This document shows positions 7,800 to 14,729 of a DNA stretch of 64,000 nt, one piece after another (position 1 is the stretch's first letter; every line of letters starts with the position of its first letter). A program made the translations under genes and the position numbers. The notes beneath the pieces are model-generated. The model was given only the letters and a program-made list of their open reading frames with translations, had not been told where the DNA came from and did not search any database. Source of the stretch: Candidatus Methanoplasma sp. (GTDB lineage: Archaea; Thermoplasmatota; Thermoplasmata; Methanomassiliicoccales; Methanomethylophilaceae); assembly GCA_031256955.1 (NCBI GenBank), contig JAIRPP010000008.1, positions 272,001 to 336,000 of the forward strand, given 5' to 3'.

Positions 7800-8548
7800 T
7801 GAAACGGAGGGATCTCGTGTCCGAAAGAACCCAAAATCCCGTTTTTCACCCGTCCGGGATCAGCCTTTCGGCATCATGCATCGCCATAGGGGCTTCCCTC
7901 CTCGCGCTCTATGGGATCCTGGCGATGTTGTCTTCGGGGTTCGGAAGGACTATGAAGCTGAGTTCCATGATCATGCCTCTGGTGATCCTCGCATACGGGA
8001 TAGAGATGCATAGAGGCGGCGAGAAATCGAAATCGGAGGAAATGATCCGCTCGACGGCTACTGTGCTGTCCCTCGCCCCCGGAGCGGCGCACGCATACCT
8101 TGGCAAAAAGAAGGCTGGCATCGCGATTTTCGTCGCTTTCATCGCCTCTCTGATCGCCATGTACTGCGGAGAGACGGTCACGGAATACTTCGAGTGTCGG
8201 CAAAACGTCGCGGACATGGCGTTCGTGTACGGCGGCATCTCTCTGTTCACGCTTTGGATCTGGTCTCCCGTGAGGGTCACCGAGATATGCAACGAGATGG
8301 GGCTTCCATATCGCCGCGCCGATCTGAAACTCGAGATTGATCTCGAGAGGACGGGGCCCGTGATCGCGGCCCTGCTCCTATCGGCATTTGCGCTGGCGAT
8401 GGCTTCATCGATCGCGATGCTGTACGCCGGGTTTCCATACCCCGAGCTAAGCGCGATCGCCATGGCTCTGTCCCTATGGCTCCCCGCCAGCTTGGCTCTC
8501 AGACGGAAGAGGAGGGAGGTCGATCGGAAAGGCGGCAGGGCGCGGTGA
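7799..8548 (+). CDS. PGLGH-family membrane protein, divergent type C
   Basis: A 249-residue multi-TM protein (about six hydrophobic segments) coupled to the preceding gene by TAATG. Near residue 98 it has LAPGAAHAYLGKKKAG, a variant of the PGLGHxYxG motif of its neighbours. Near residue 165 CNEMGLPYRRADLKL resembles CDRMGFPR of the type A proteins. It is therefore a divergent member of the same family that kept the loop motif and cytoplasmic segment. Its C-terminus is strongly basic. The function is unknown. Confidence 0.6.
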   Translation: MKRRDLVSERTQNPVFHPSGISLSASCIAIGASLLALYGILAMLSSGFGRTMKLSSMIMPLVILAYGIEMHRGGEKSKSEEMIRSTATVLSLAPGAAHAYLGKKKAGIAIFVAFIASLIAMYCGETVTEYFECRQNVADMAFVYGGISLFTLWIWSPVRVTEICNEMGLPYRRADLKLEIDLERTGPVIAALLLSAFALAMASSIAMLYAGFPYPELSAIAMALSLWLPASLALRRKRREVDRKGGRAR

Positions 8549-8757
8549 GGTCCCGTCGCGGATTCTGGATAGCGGCAGGGAGACGCGATGAAAAGAGACG
8601 CACGGGCGGGGGATCTGTGACCTCTGGATGCGCGAAAGAAATATGGGTGAAGAAAGGCTGCGGAATGCGGGTCCCGTCCGGCGCGTCCGCAATCGCGTGG
8701 AACCTGTGATTCCAGGAATCGGGATTTCGAAAGAACCAAACCTCTTACCGACATCAT
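8549..8757 (+). promoter_or_regulatory. Intergenic region upstream of first A gene
   Basis: 209 bp without a convincing gene. The last ~65 bp are similar to the sequence before the second A gene (10157), including an identical 15-mer, so the tandem duplication included upstream regulatory DNA. Confidence 0.45.
8718..8732 (+). promoter_or_regulatory. Conserved 15-mer upstream of type A gene, copy 1
   Basis: ATCGGGATTTCGAAA, identical to 10119-10133. It ends 25 bp before the ATG at 8758, placing it where an archaeal BRE/TATA element of a leaderless gene would sit. It is a candidate promoter or operator. Confidence 0.45.
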
Positions 8758-9426
8758 ATGAAGACCAATACTAAGCTGGCCATAGCATCCGCATCACTCT
8801 GCCTGGCGATGTGCGTAGCGGCTGTCGCCATGGAGGCGTATTACATCCTGGGGTCCGCCATAGTGGCCCTGTTCTCGTCTCTCGCCATGCTGTACGCCGT
8901 CGGCGGCGGAGAGGGGAAGTGCAGGCACACCGCCATGTATCTGTCTCGCGTGCCGGGCCTCGGGCACGTTTATCTGGGGTGCGGGCGCAGGAGCATACCT
9001 TTCTTCATCGGCGACGTGGCGTCTGTGTCTACGTTTGCTCTCATGGCTCTGTTTCCAGCGGACGTTCTATTCGGAGCGTTCTTATTCGTCGCGATCTTGT
9101 TTTACATAGCATTCGCATCCGTGGTGGATGTCGAGATGGTCTGCGACAGGATGGGGTTCCCGCGCATGATGTGCGGGTACGAGCTGAACGTGAGGCGCGG
9201 GCGCCTCGGCCTCCTGGTGCTGACCGTCGCGCTGACCGTTTCCACTGTCGCCGTGTCCTTGCTGATCTTTCTGGCATATCCCACGCCCGGGAACAACATG
9301 TGGCTCCATCTATCCGTATCAGGCGTCCTGATCGCGTTGACGGCGGCGCTGGCGGCGGATTATGCGGGGAATGGAGACGCCCCGCTGGAGAGAGCCACAG
9401 GCTGTGAAGGGGGCGGGGCGCAATGA
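8758..9426 (+). CDS. PGLGH-motif membrane protein, type A copy 1
   Basis: A 222-residue protein with about six hydrophobic segments: residues ~5-25, 29-48, 82-98, 102-120, 150-172 and 183-200. The motif VPGLGHVYLGCGRRSIPFF spans about residues 65-83, and VDVEMVCDRMGFPR lies near residue 124. The short polar C-terminal tail is Gly-rich. It overlaps the type B gene by ATGA. It is closely similar to the protein at 10157 along its whole length. The A-B pairing in two tandem units suggests the two proteins act together, perhaps as a heteromeric membrane complex. The function is unknown. Confidence 0.7.
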   Translation: MKTNTKLAIASASLCLAMCVAAVAMEAYYILGSAIVALFSSLAMLYAVGGGEGKCRHTAMYLSRVPGLGHVYLGCGRRSIPFFIGDVASVSTFALMALFPADVLFGAFLFVAILFYIAFASVVDVEMVCDRMGFPRMMCGYELNVRRGRLGLLVLTVALTVSTVAVSLLIFLAYPTPGNNMWLHLSVSGVLIALTAALAADYAGNGDAPLERATGCEGGGAQ

Positions 9427-10055
9427 ATCTCAGGAAGCAGATGAAGATCGAGGCCACCCTGGTCACGCTGGGCGCCGCATTGATGATAGCGCTGTTCGTT
9501 TACATTGGCGCGCCTGTTTTTTCCTGCATCGTGATCCTTGTCTGCTTCGCAGCTTTGGTGCGCATAATCGGGCCCGACAGACCGACGGAGAAGAACGTTC
9601 TTTCAGCGGAAAGGTACGGCAAATTCCCAGGTCTGGGTCACATTTATGTTGGAAGATACATGAGATCCATCCCTTTCTTCGTCATGGATGCTCTATTCGT
9701 CGCGTCCATGCTCCTGTGCGCCGTGTCGGAGGACGATCTTCTATTGGTGTCGAACTCCATAGCGATGCTCTTTGGACTCTTGTTCATATCCATGGTGGAC
9801 GCAGGCAGGCTGTGCGAGGAGATGTACGAGGGAGGCGCCCGCGGCAGGTTCCGCCTGGCGTATTTCTCGATAATCGCCGCCTGCTATCTCTTCATAATGG
9901 TTGCGATAGCGGGGATCATCTGTACGGGAGGGATGGTCGATCCCCGGCAGTACATCGCCGTCGGGGGCATGTGGACTATGGCCATGACGCTCGCGACGCA
10001 CCGGTACCTGCGCACCAGGCACCTGGACCCGCCGAAGGGATGGATGACCTTATGA
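9423..10055 (+). CDS. PGLGH-motif membrane protein, type B copy 1
   Basis: A 210-residue multi-TM protein coupled to the A gene by ATGA. The motif FPGLGHIYVGRYMRSIPFF lies at about residues 68-86. The acidic DAGRLCEEMYEGGARGRFRL segment around residues 126-145 corresponds to the CDRMGFPR segment of type A. The C-terminus is the conserved RYLRTRHLDPPKGWMT. It is strongly similar to the inverted copy at 6621 and the copy ending at 11453. No enzyme motif is visible; the charged loops probably face the cytoplasm. Confidence 0.7.
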   Translation: MNLRKQMKIEATLVTLGAALMIALFVYIGAPVFSCIVILVCFAALVRIIGPDRPTEKNVLSAERYGKFPGLGHIYVGRYMRSIPFFVMDALFVASMLLCAVSEDDLLLVSNSIAMLFGLLFISMVDAGRLCEEMYEGGARGRFRLAYFSIIAACYLFIMVAIAGIICTGGMVDPRQYIAVGGMWTMAMTLATHRYLRTRHLDPPKGWMTL

Positions 10056-10118
10056 TCATCCGCCGCCTACGCGCTCCCCGCGCACACATCCGCGATTGCG
10101 CAGAACCTTTGGCCCCTG

Positions 10119-10133
10119 ATCGGGATTTCGAAA
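10119..10133 (+). promoter_or_regulatory. Conserved 15-mer upstream of type A gene, copy 2
   Basis: Second copy of ATCGGGATTTCGAAA, ending 23 bp before the ATG at 10157. Flanking bases on its left are also similar to those before 8718. Confidence 0.45.
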
Positions 10134-10156
10134 TAGCCAGGTCTCTCTCCGGTCAC

Positions 10157-10822
10157 ATGAAGACGAAAACGAAGCTCGCCGTCGCATCCGCATCTTTCTG
10201 CCTGGCGATTTGCGTAGCCGCGGTCGCCATGGAGGAGTACTACCTCCTGGGGTCCGCCATAGTGGCCCTGTTCTCGTCTCTCGCCATGCTGTACTCCGTC
10301 GACGACGGAGAGGGCAGGTGCAGGAACACAGCGATGTATCTGTCTCGTGTCCCTGGGCTGGGGCACGTTTATCTGGGATGCGGGCGCAGGAGCATACCCT
10401 TCTTCATCGGCGACGTGGCATGCGCATCCACGTTCGCGCTTATGGCCATGTTCCCCGCGGATTCGGAATTCGTGTTCTTCCTACTGTTCGAGATGATGTT
10501 CTTCGTATTCTTCGCGTCTATGATCGATGCGGAGATGGTCTGCGACAGGATGGGGTTCCCGCGCACCGCAGGGGGGTGCGGGCTGAATCTCAGGCGTGGG
10601 CGCCTGTGTCTCCTCGCCTTGGCGATGGCGATGGCGATACTGACGTCCGCGTCCTCCGCATGCGTCCTCTCCGGCCCGGGACACGGCAACAACCTGTGGT
10701 TGCACGCGTCCATAGTCGCATCGACGATAGCTCTCGCCGTCGCCATGGCGGCGGATTACGCGAGGAAGCGCGACAGCCCCCTTCCGAAGCTAGGATGCGA
10801 TCGCGGAGGCGGATCGGCGTGA
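10157..10822 (+). CDS. PGLGH-motif membrane protein, type A copy 2
   Basis: A 221-residue near-duplicate of the protein at 8758, with the same N-terminus (MKTKTKLAVASAS), the motif VPGLGHVYLGCGRRSIPFF and the CDRMGFPR segment. The ORF track runs this frame back to 9362, but that extension is antisense-like shadow inside the B gene. The real start is the ATG at 10157 because homology with copy 1 begins exactly there. Its TGA overlaps a GTG at 10819 (GTGA), the position where a coupled B gene would be expected to begin. Confidence 0.7.
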   Translation: MKTKTKLAVASASFCLAICVAAVAMEEYYLLGSAIVALFSSLAMLYSVDDGEGRCRNTAMYLSRVPGLGHVYLGCGRRSIPFFIGDVACASTFALMAMFPADSEFVFFLLFEMMFFVFFASMIDAEMVCDRMGFPRTAGGCGLNLRRGRLCLLALAMAMAILTSASSACVLSGPGHGNNLWLHASIVASTIALAVAMAADYARKRDSPLPKLGCDRGGGSA

Positions 10823-10874
10823 CTCTCGCGGGGAAGGCGAAGGCGCGGGCGGCGGAGCCACCCTCGCCGCGGTC

Positions 10875-11453
10875 ATGATATCCGCGCTGTCCGTGATCCT
10901 CTACGCGCCGTATTGCATCGGATTCATATTCGCGGCCTATTGCGCCGCGATGGTGCCCATCCTGGAGCCCGACACGTACGTCAGGAAGAACGTGCTCACC
11001 GCCTCGTATATTGCCCGGTTCCCGGGCCTGGGCCACATCTACGTCGGCATGAGGAGGAGGGCGATGCTGTTCTTCGCCATGGACTCCCTGGTGCTCACGT
11101 CGCTTCTGCTGTTCGCCGTGTCCGACGACGACCTTCTCCTCCTGTCCAACTTTGCGGCGATGGCCCTGGGAGCATATTTCATGTCGGTCGTGGACGCGGA
11201 AAGGCTGTGTAACGAGATGTACGAGGGAGGAACGATACGCTCCAGGTTCCACCTGATGTATTTCTCGATAACCGCCGCGTGCTATCTGATAATAATGGCA
11301 GTCATAGCGGGGATCGCCTGCACGGGAGGCATGGTCGATCCGTGGCAGTACGCCATCGTCGGGGGCATGTGGACCGCCGCCATGGCGCTCGCGACGCACA
11401 GGTACCTGCGCACGAGGCACCTGGACCCGCCGAAGGGATGGATGACTGCGTGA
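10875..11453 (+). CDS. PGLGH-motif membrane protein, type B copy 2 (5' end possibly frameshifted)
   Basis: A 192-residue protein similar to the B copies at 9423 and 6621, with RFPGLGHIYVGMRRRAMLFF, the NEMYEGG segment and the identical C-terminus RYLRTRHLDPPKGWMT. It is about 18 residues shorter at the N-terminus than copy 1. Similarity to copy 1 continues upstream of the ATG (ATLAAV against ATLVTL), but that frame has no start codon. A GTG at 10819 overlapping the A stop gives the right first residues in another frame. Either translation starts at 10875 or a frameshift lies between 10819 and 10875. Confidence 0.6.
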   Translation: MISALSVILYAPYCIGFIFAAYCAAMVPILEPDTYVRKNVLTASYIARFPGLGHIYVGMRRRAMLFFAMDSLVLTSLLLFAVSDDDLLLLSNFAAMALGAYFMSVVDAERLCNEMYEGGTIRSRFHLMYFSITAACYLIIMAVIAGIACTGGMVDPWQYAIVGGMWTAAMALATHRYLRTRHLDPPKGWMTA

Positions 11454-11532
11454 GCCCCGGTCTGACGCGCGCCGCCCGCATGCGCGACAAGCAACCTTTA
11501 TAGAATGAACGGCATGAGGAGGCAGGTGCAAC

Positions 11533-12690
11533 ATGATTGACAGAAGCGAGGTCCTGGAGACCCTCGGGAAATACGATCTGGGAAGGGCGAAGGTCGGCGT
11601 CGTCGCCTCGCACTCCGCGCTCGACACGTGCGACGGCGCCGTGTCCGAGGGGTTCCGCACGGTCGCCGTCGCCCAGAAGGGCAGGGACGCGGCGTTCTCT
11701 AGGTACTTCAGGGCCTTCCGCGACGAGAGCGGGGAGGCGGTCAGGGGCGTGGTCGACGAGATTGTCCCCGTGGACAGGTTCGCGGACGTGGTCAAGCCCG
11801 AGGTGCAGGCCTCCCTCATAAGGGACAGCGTCCTGTTCGTCCCCAACAGGTCCTTCGTGTCCTATGCGGGCATAGACGCGGTCGAGGACTCCTTCAGGGT
11901 CCCGATAGTCGGGAGCAGGAACCTGCTCAGGTCCGAGGAGCGCGGGGGCGACAGGGACTACTACTGGATACTCGAGCGGGCGGGGCTCCCGTTCCCCAAG
12001 AAGGTCGAGAGGCCCGAGGACATAGACTCCCTGACCATCGTGAAGGTTCATCATAAAGTCAAGAAGCTGGAGCGCGGGTTCTTCACCGCCAAGGACCCAG
12101 CCCAGTTCGAGGAGAAGTCCGCCGAGCTCGTCAGGCAGGGCGTGATCGAGGAGGACTTCCTCAAGAGCGCGCGGATGGAGCAGTACGTCATAGGCCCCGT
12201 CTTCAACCTGGACTTCTTCCGCTCCCCCCTCGAGGAGAAGGGCGAGCAGATAGAGCTTCTCGGCGTGGACTGGAGGTTCGAGACCTCCCTGGACGGCTAC
12301 TGCAGGCTCCCCGGCAAGCAGCAGGTGGAGCTCGAAAACGACGGGATCATCCCCGAGTACACCGTATGCGGGCACAACTCCGCCACGCTGAGGGAGTCCC
12401 TGCTGGACAAGGCGTTCGACATGGCCGAGAAGTACGTGGCGGCCGCCAAGAAGTATTACGACCCGGGAGTCATCGGCCCGTTCTGCCTCCAGACCTGCGT
12501 GGACAAGGACCTCAACTTCTACATCTACGACGTGGCCCCCCGCATAGGCGGCGGCACGAACGTGCACATGTCCGTCGGGCACCCGTACGGCAACGCCCTC
12601 TGGAGGAGGGAGATGAGCACGGGCAGGAGGCTCGCCATGGAGATCAAGAGGGCGATAGCGCAGGAGCGCGTGGATGAGATCGTCACATGA
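11533..12690 (+). CDS. purP: PurP, archaeal AICAR formyl-ligase (FAICAR synthetase)
   Basis: A 385-residue ATP-grasp enzyme that uses formate and ATP to formylate AICAR in purine synthesis, replacing the folate-dependent step of PurH. The N-terminal VGVVASHSALD strand, the VKVHHKVKKLERG segment and the C-terminal APRIGGGTNVHMSVGHPYG stretch match the PurP family. Length is typical. A TTTATA box at about 11497 and an AGGAGGCAGGTG Shine-Dalgarno-like stretch precede the ATG. It is followed by the signal-peptide protein after 10 bp. Confidence 0.9.
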   Translation: MIDRSEVLETLGKYDLGRAKVGVVASHSALDTCDGAVSEGFRTVAVAQKGRDAAFSRYFRAFRDESGEAVRGVVDEIVPVDRFADVVKPEVQASLIRDSVLFVPNRSFVSYAGIDAVEDSFRVPIVGSRNLLRSEERGGDRDYYWILERAGLPFPKKVERPEDIDSLTIVKVHHKVKKLERGFFTAKDPAQFEEKSAELVRQGVIEEDFLKSARMEQYVIGPVFNLDFFRSPLEEKGEQIELLGVDWRFETSLDGYCRLPGKQQVELENDGIIPEYTVCGHNSATLRESLLDKAFDMAEKYVAAAKKYYDPGVIGPFCLQTCVDKDLNFYIYDVAPRIGGGTNVHMSVGHPYGNALWRREMSTGRRLAMEIKRAIAQERVDEIVT

Positions 12691-12700
12691 GGTGTAACAC

Positions 12701-13537
12701 ATGATCAGAAAGAGCATCTTGCTGGCCCTGGTCGCAGCGGTGGCGGTCTTCGCCGCCCCCGCGCTGGCCATCGCGTCGGAGGACGCGTACGGATACGTGG
12801 AGATAACAGACGCGTACGGCGACGGATTCACCACCAACGGGAGCGGGACGATGCACGTCATCCTGCACAACGCCGAGCAGACCGAGGCAGTGATCACGGT
12901 GACCATAAAAGAGGGGGGCAGGGTCCTCGCCGATCGCGTGGCGTTCACCGTCCCCGCCGGGGAGCAGAGCTACCGGGCGGACATATCGCTCAGGATCTCC
13001 GGGATCGGGGCCCACGAGCTGACCGTGTCCTGCGAATCCCAGGCGGCCTTCTTGGGAGATATAAGCGAGCTGACCGCGACCATAGAGGTCACCGAGTCCA
13101 TATGGTCCAAGTGGACCACCTACGTCGCCATAATCATAGTGGCCGCGATAATCCTCATAGGCGCGTACCTCGCCATGCGCGGCGCCCCGTCCAAGAAGGC
13201 GGACGTCACGTTCACCGAGCTGGAGAGGCAGAAGGCGGCCCCCAAGAAGGAGGAGCCCTCGCCCGCGCCGGCGACCGAGAGGAAGAGGTACAAGGCGGAG
13301 AAGGCGGCGGAGCCCCCTAAGAAGAAGGACGCCCCCGCCCCCAGGAAGGAGGAGCCCGCCCCTCCGGAGAAGAAGGCCGAGTCCTTCACCGAGCTGGAGA
13401 AGCGCAAGGCGGAGAAGGCCCCCGAGGCCCCGAAGAAAAAGGACGCCCCCGCCCCCAGGAAGGAAGAGCCCGCTCCCAAGAGGGAGAAGGCGGCGGACGG
13501 CGGCAAGATCAAATACAAGAGCGCCAGGAGAAAATGA
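12701..13537 (+). CDS. Membrane-anchored extracellular beta domain with long cytoplasmic Lys/Pro/Glu tail
   Basis: A 278-residue protein. Residues 1-25 are a signal peptide (LLALVAAVAVFAAPALAIA). Residues ~30-135 form a beta-rich outer domain, possibly Ig-like. A single TM lies at about residues 143-162 (YVAIIIVAAIILIGAYLAM). The ~115-residue tail is low-complexity Lys/Ala/Pro/Glu. The tail contains a near repeat in which FTELE and KKKDAPAPRKEEPAP each occur twice. The tail could bind acidic partners or act as a spacer. It overlaps the next gene by ATGA. I recognise no family. Confidence 0.65.
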   Translation: MIRKSILLALVAAVAVFAAPALAIASEDAYGYVEITDAYGDGFTTNGSGTMHVILHNAEQTEAVITVTIKEGGRVLADRVAFTVPAGEQSYRADISLRISGIGAHELTVSCESQAAFLGDISELTATIEVTESIWSKWTTYVAIIIVAAIILIGAYLAMRGAPSKKADVTFTELERQKAAPKKEEPSPAPATERKRYKAEKAAEPPKKKDAPAPRKEEPAPPEKKAESFTELEKRKAEKAPEAPKKKDAPAPRKEEPAPKREKAADGGKIKYKSARRK

Positions 13538-14241
13538 GCTCTCCCAGCCGCCCGCCCCCTCTCCGCCCGGGAGGGGGCGGGCGGTGCAGGGTCTTCGACG
13601 CGGGCGCCCTGGACCCCGGGCGAAGCGTCGCCCTTGACCGCGCCGTCTTCGAATCCAGGCGCCTGGGCCTCGTCCCGGACACGATATTCTTCTATTCGAG
13701 GGACAGGCGCACCGTGTCGCTGGGGAGGTTCGGGAGCGAGGGCGACGTGCTCCCGGGATCGCCCGAGGCGGCCGTCGTCAGGAGGATGAGCGGCGGGGGT
13801 ACCGTCCTCACCGGGCCCGGGACCCTCATCGCGTCGGTCGCGCTCGGAGGGGATATCCCGCCCAGGGCCGAATCGTTCGAGATGATCTGTGGCGGGATCG
13901 CCGACGCGCTCCGGTCCCTGGGGATCGACGCGGAGCCGAAAGCGCCCAACGACGTGTTCGCGGGCGGCGGCAAGATCTCCGGGGGGGCGCAATACAGGAC
14001 CGAGGGCTGCATGATCCACCACGCCACGGTGATCGTGGAGAAGGATCCCCGCACGTGGGAGATACTCGGGCGTAAGGCGGACTACGACCTGGCCTCCGTC
14101 GCGGAGATCCTCGGGCGGGCCCCGCCCAGGCGGGAGATCGCATCGGCCGTCGCCCGCGGGATCTCCCGGAGGCTCGGCATGGACGCCGTCCCGGGCGAAC
14201 CGACCGAGCGCGAGATGCGCGAATCCGGGATCAGAGCCTGA
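13534..14241 (+). CDS. Lipoate-protein ligase A-like protein
   Basis: A 235-residue member of the biotin/lipoate ligase (BPL_LplA_LipB) fold. Visible motifs are VVRRMSGGGTV near residue 90 (family RRxxGGGxV), the PNDVFAGGGKISGGAQ segment with the catalytic-type lysine near residue 145, and MIHHATVIV. The family transfers lipoate or octanoate to acceptor proteins; no acceptor gene is nearby. The first ~20 residues are Pro/Arg/Gly-rich and unlike the family, so the true start may be later, although the ATGA overlap favours this one. Its end overlaps the convergent acetyltransferase gene by 11 bp. Confidence 0.8.
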   Translation: MSSPSRPPPLRPGGGGRCRVFDAGALDPGRSVALDRAVFESRRLGLVPDTIFFYSRDRRTVSLGRFGSEGDVLPGSPEAAVVRRMSGGGTVLTGPGTLIASVALGGDIPPRAESFEMICGGIADALRSLGIDAEPKAPNDVFAGGGKISGGAQYRTEGCMIHHATVIVEKDPRTWEILGRKADYDLASVAEILGRAPPRREIASAVARGISRRLGMDAVPGEPTEREMRESGIRA

Positions 14242-14728
14242 GCTTGGGATCCTTCAGGTCCATCAGGGCCACTTCCCTGCGGTCCATGAAGAACCCTATC
14301 TTCTTATGGAGCATTATGGACGGGGCGTTGTCCGGCTGGATCATGCTGTGGGCCACGTCCGCGCCCATCTCCCTGCCCTTCCTGAGGGCCTCCCTCAGGA
14401 GCCTGTAGCCTATGGCGTTGCGGCGGGCGTACGGGTGCACCCCCATGTTCTCTATCCACAGCATGTTGTCCGAATCGGCCACATGGTGGAGCATCTGGGC
14501 GAATATGAACCCGTAGATCTCGCCGTCCTCCTCCGCCACGAAGCACAGCCCCCCGTCGAGGTACGCCTTGAAGCGGCCCCGGCTGCTCGCGCCCAGCCCG
14601 TCCCTCCACTCCTGGGGCAGCTCCTCCCACTTGTTCTTTATGGCGGTCGCGAAGTACTCGCGTATGAGCTTTATCTCCAGCTCCCTGACCTTCTCGGCGT
14701 CCTTCAGCTTCAGCGGGCGTATCTCCAT
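14231..14728 (-). CDS. GNAT-family N-acetyltransferase
   Basis: A 165-residue acetyltransferase of the RimI/GNAT fold. The acetyl-CoA-binding region is the GVHPYARRNAIGYRLLREAL stretch (a variant of RxxGxG/A) near residue 97. FVAEEDGEIYGFI before it and SMIQPDNAPSIMLHKKIGF after it are characteristic. The substrate cannot be assigned. It follows argS closely (1 bp) on the same strand, so it belongs to the prf1-argS transcription unit. Confidence 0.8.
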   Translation of the reverse strand: MEIRPLKLKDAEKVRELEIKLIREYFATAIKNKWEELPQEWRDGLGASSRGRFKAYLDGGLCFVAEEDGEIYGFIFAQMLHHVADSDNMLWIENMGVHPYARRNAIGYRLLREALRKGREMGADVAHSMIQPDNAPSIMLHKKIGFFMDRREVALMDLKDPKLRL

Positions 14729-14729
14729 G

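Noticed and set aside
9362-10822. 486-residue ORF in the track
   Set aside because: Only the part from 10157 matches the type A family. The upstream part is an off-frame reading of the type B gene.
6484-11532. Insertion sequence or integrase driving the membrane island
   Set aside because: No transposase, integrase or terminal inverted repeats were found. The tandem copies are better explained by unequal recombination.
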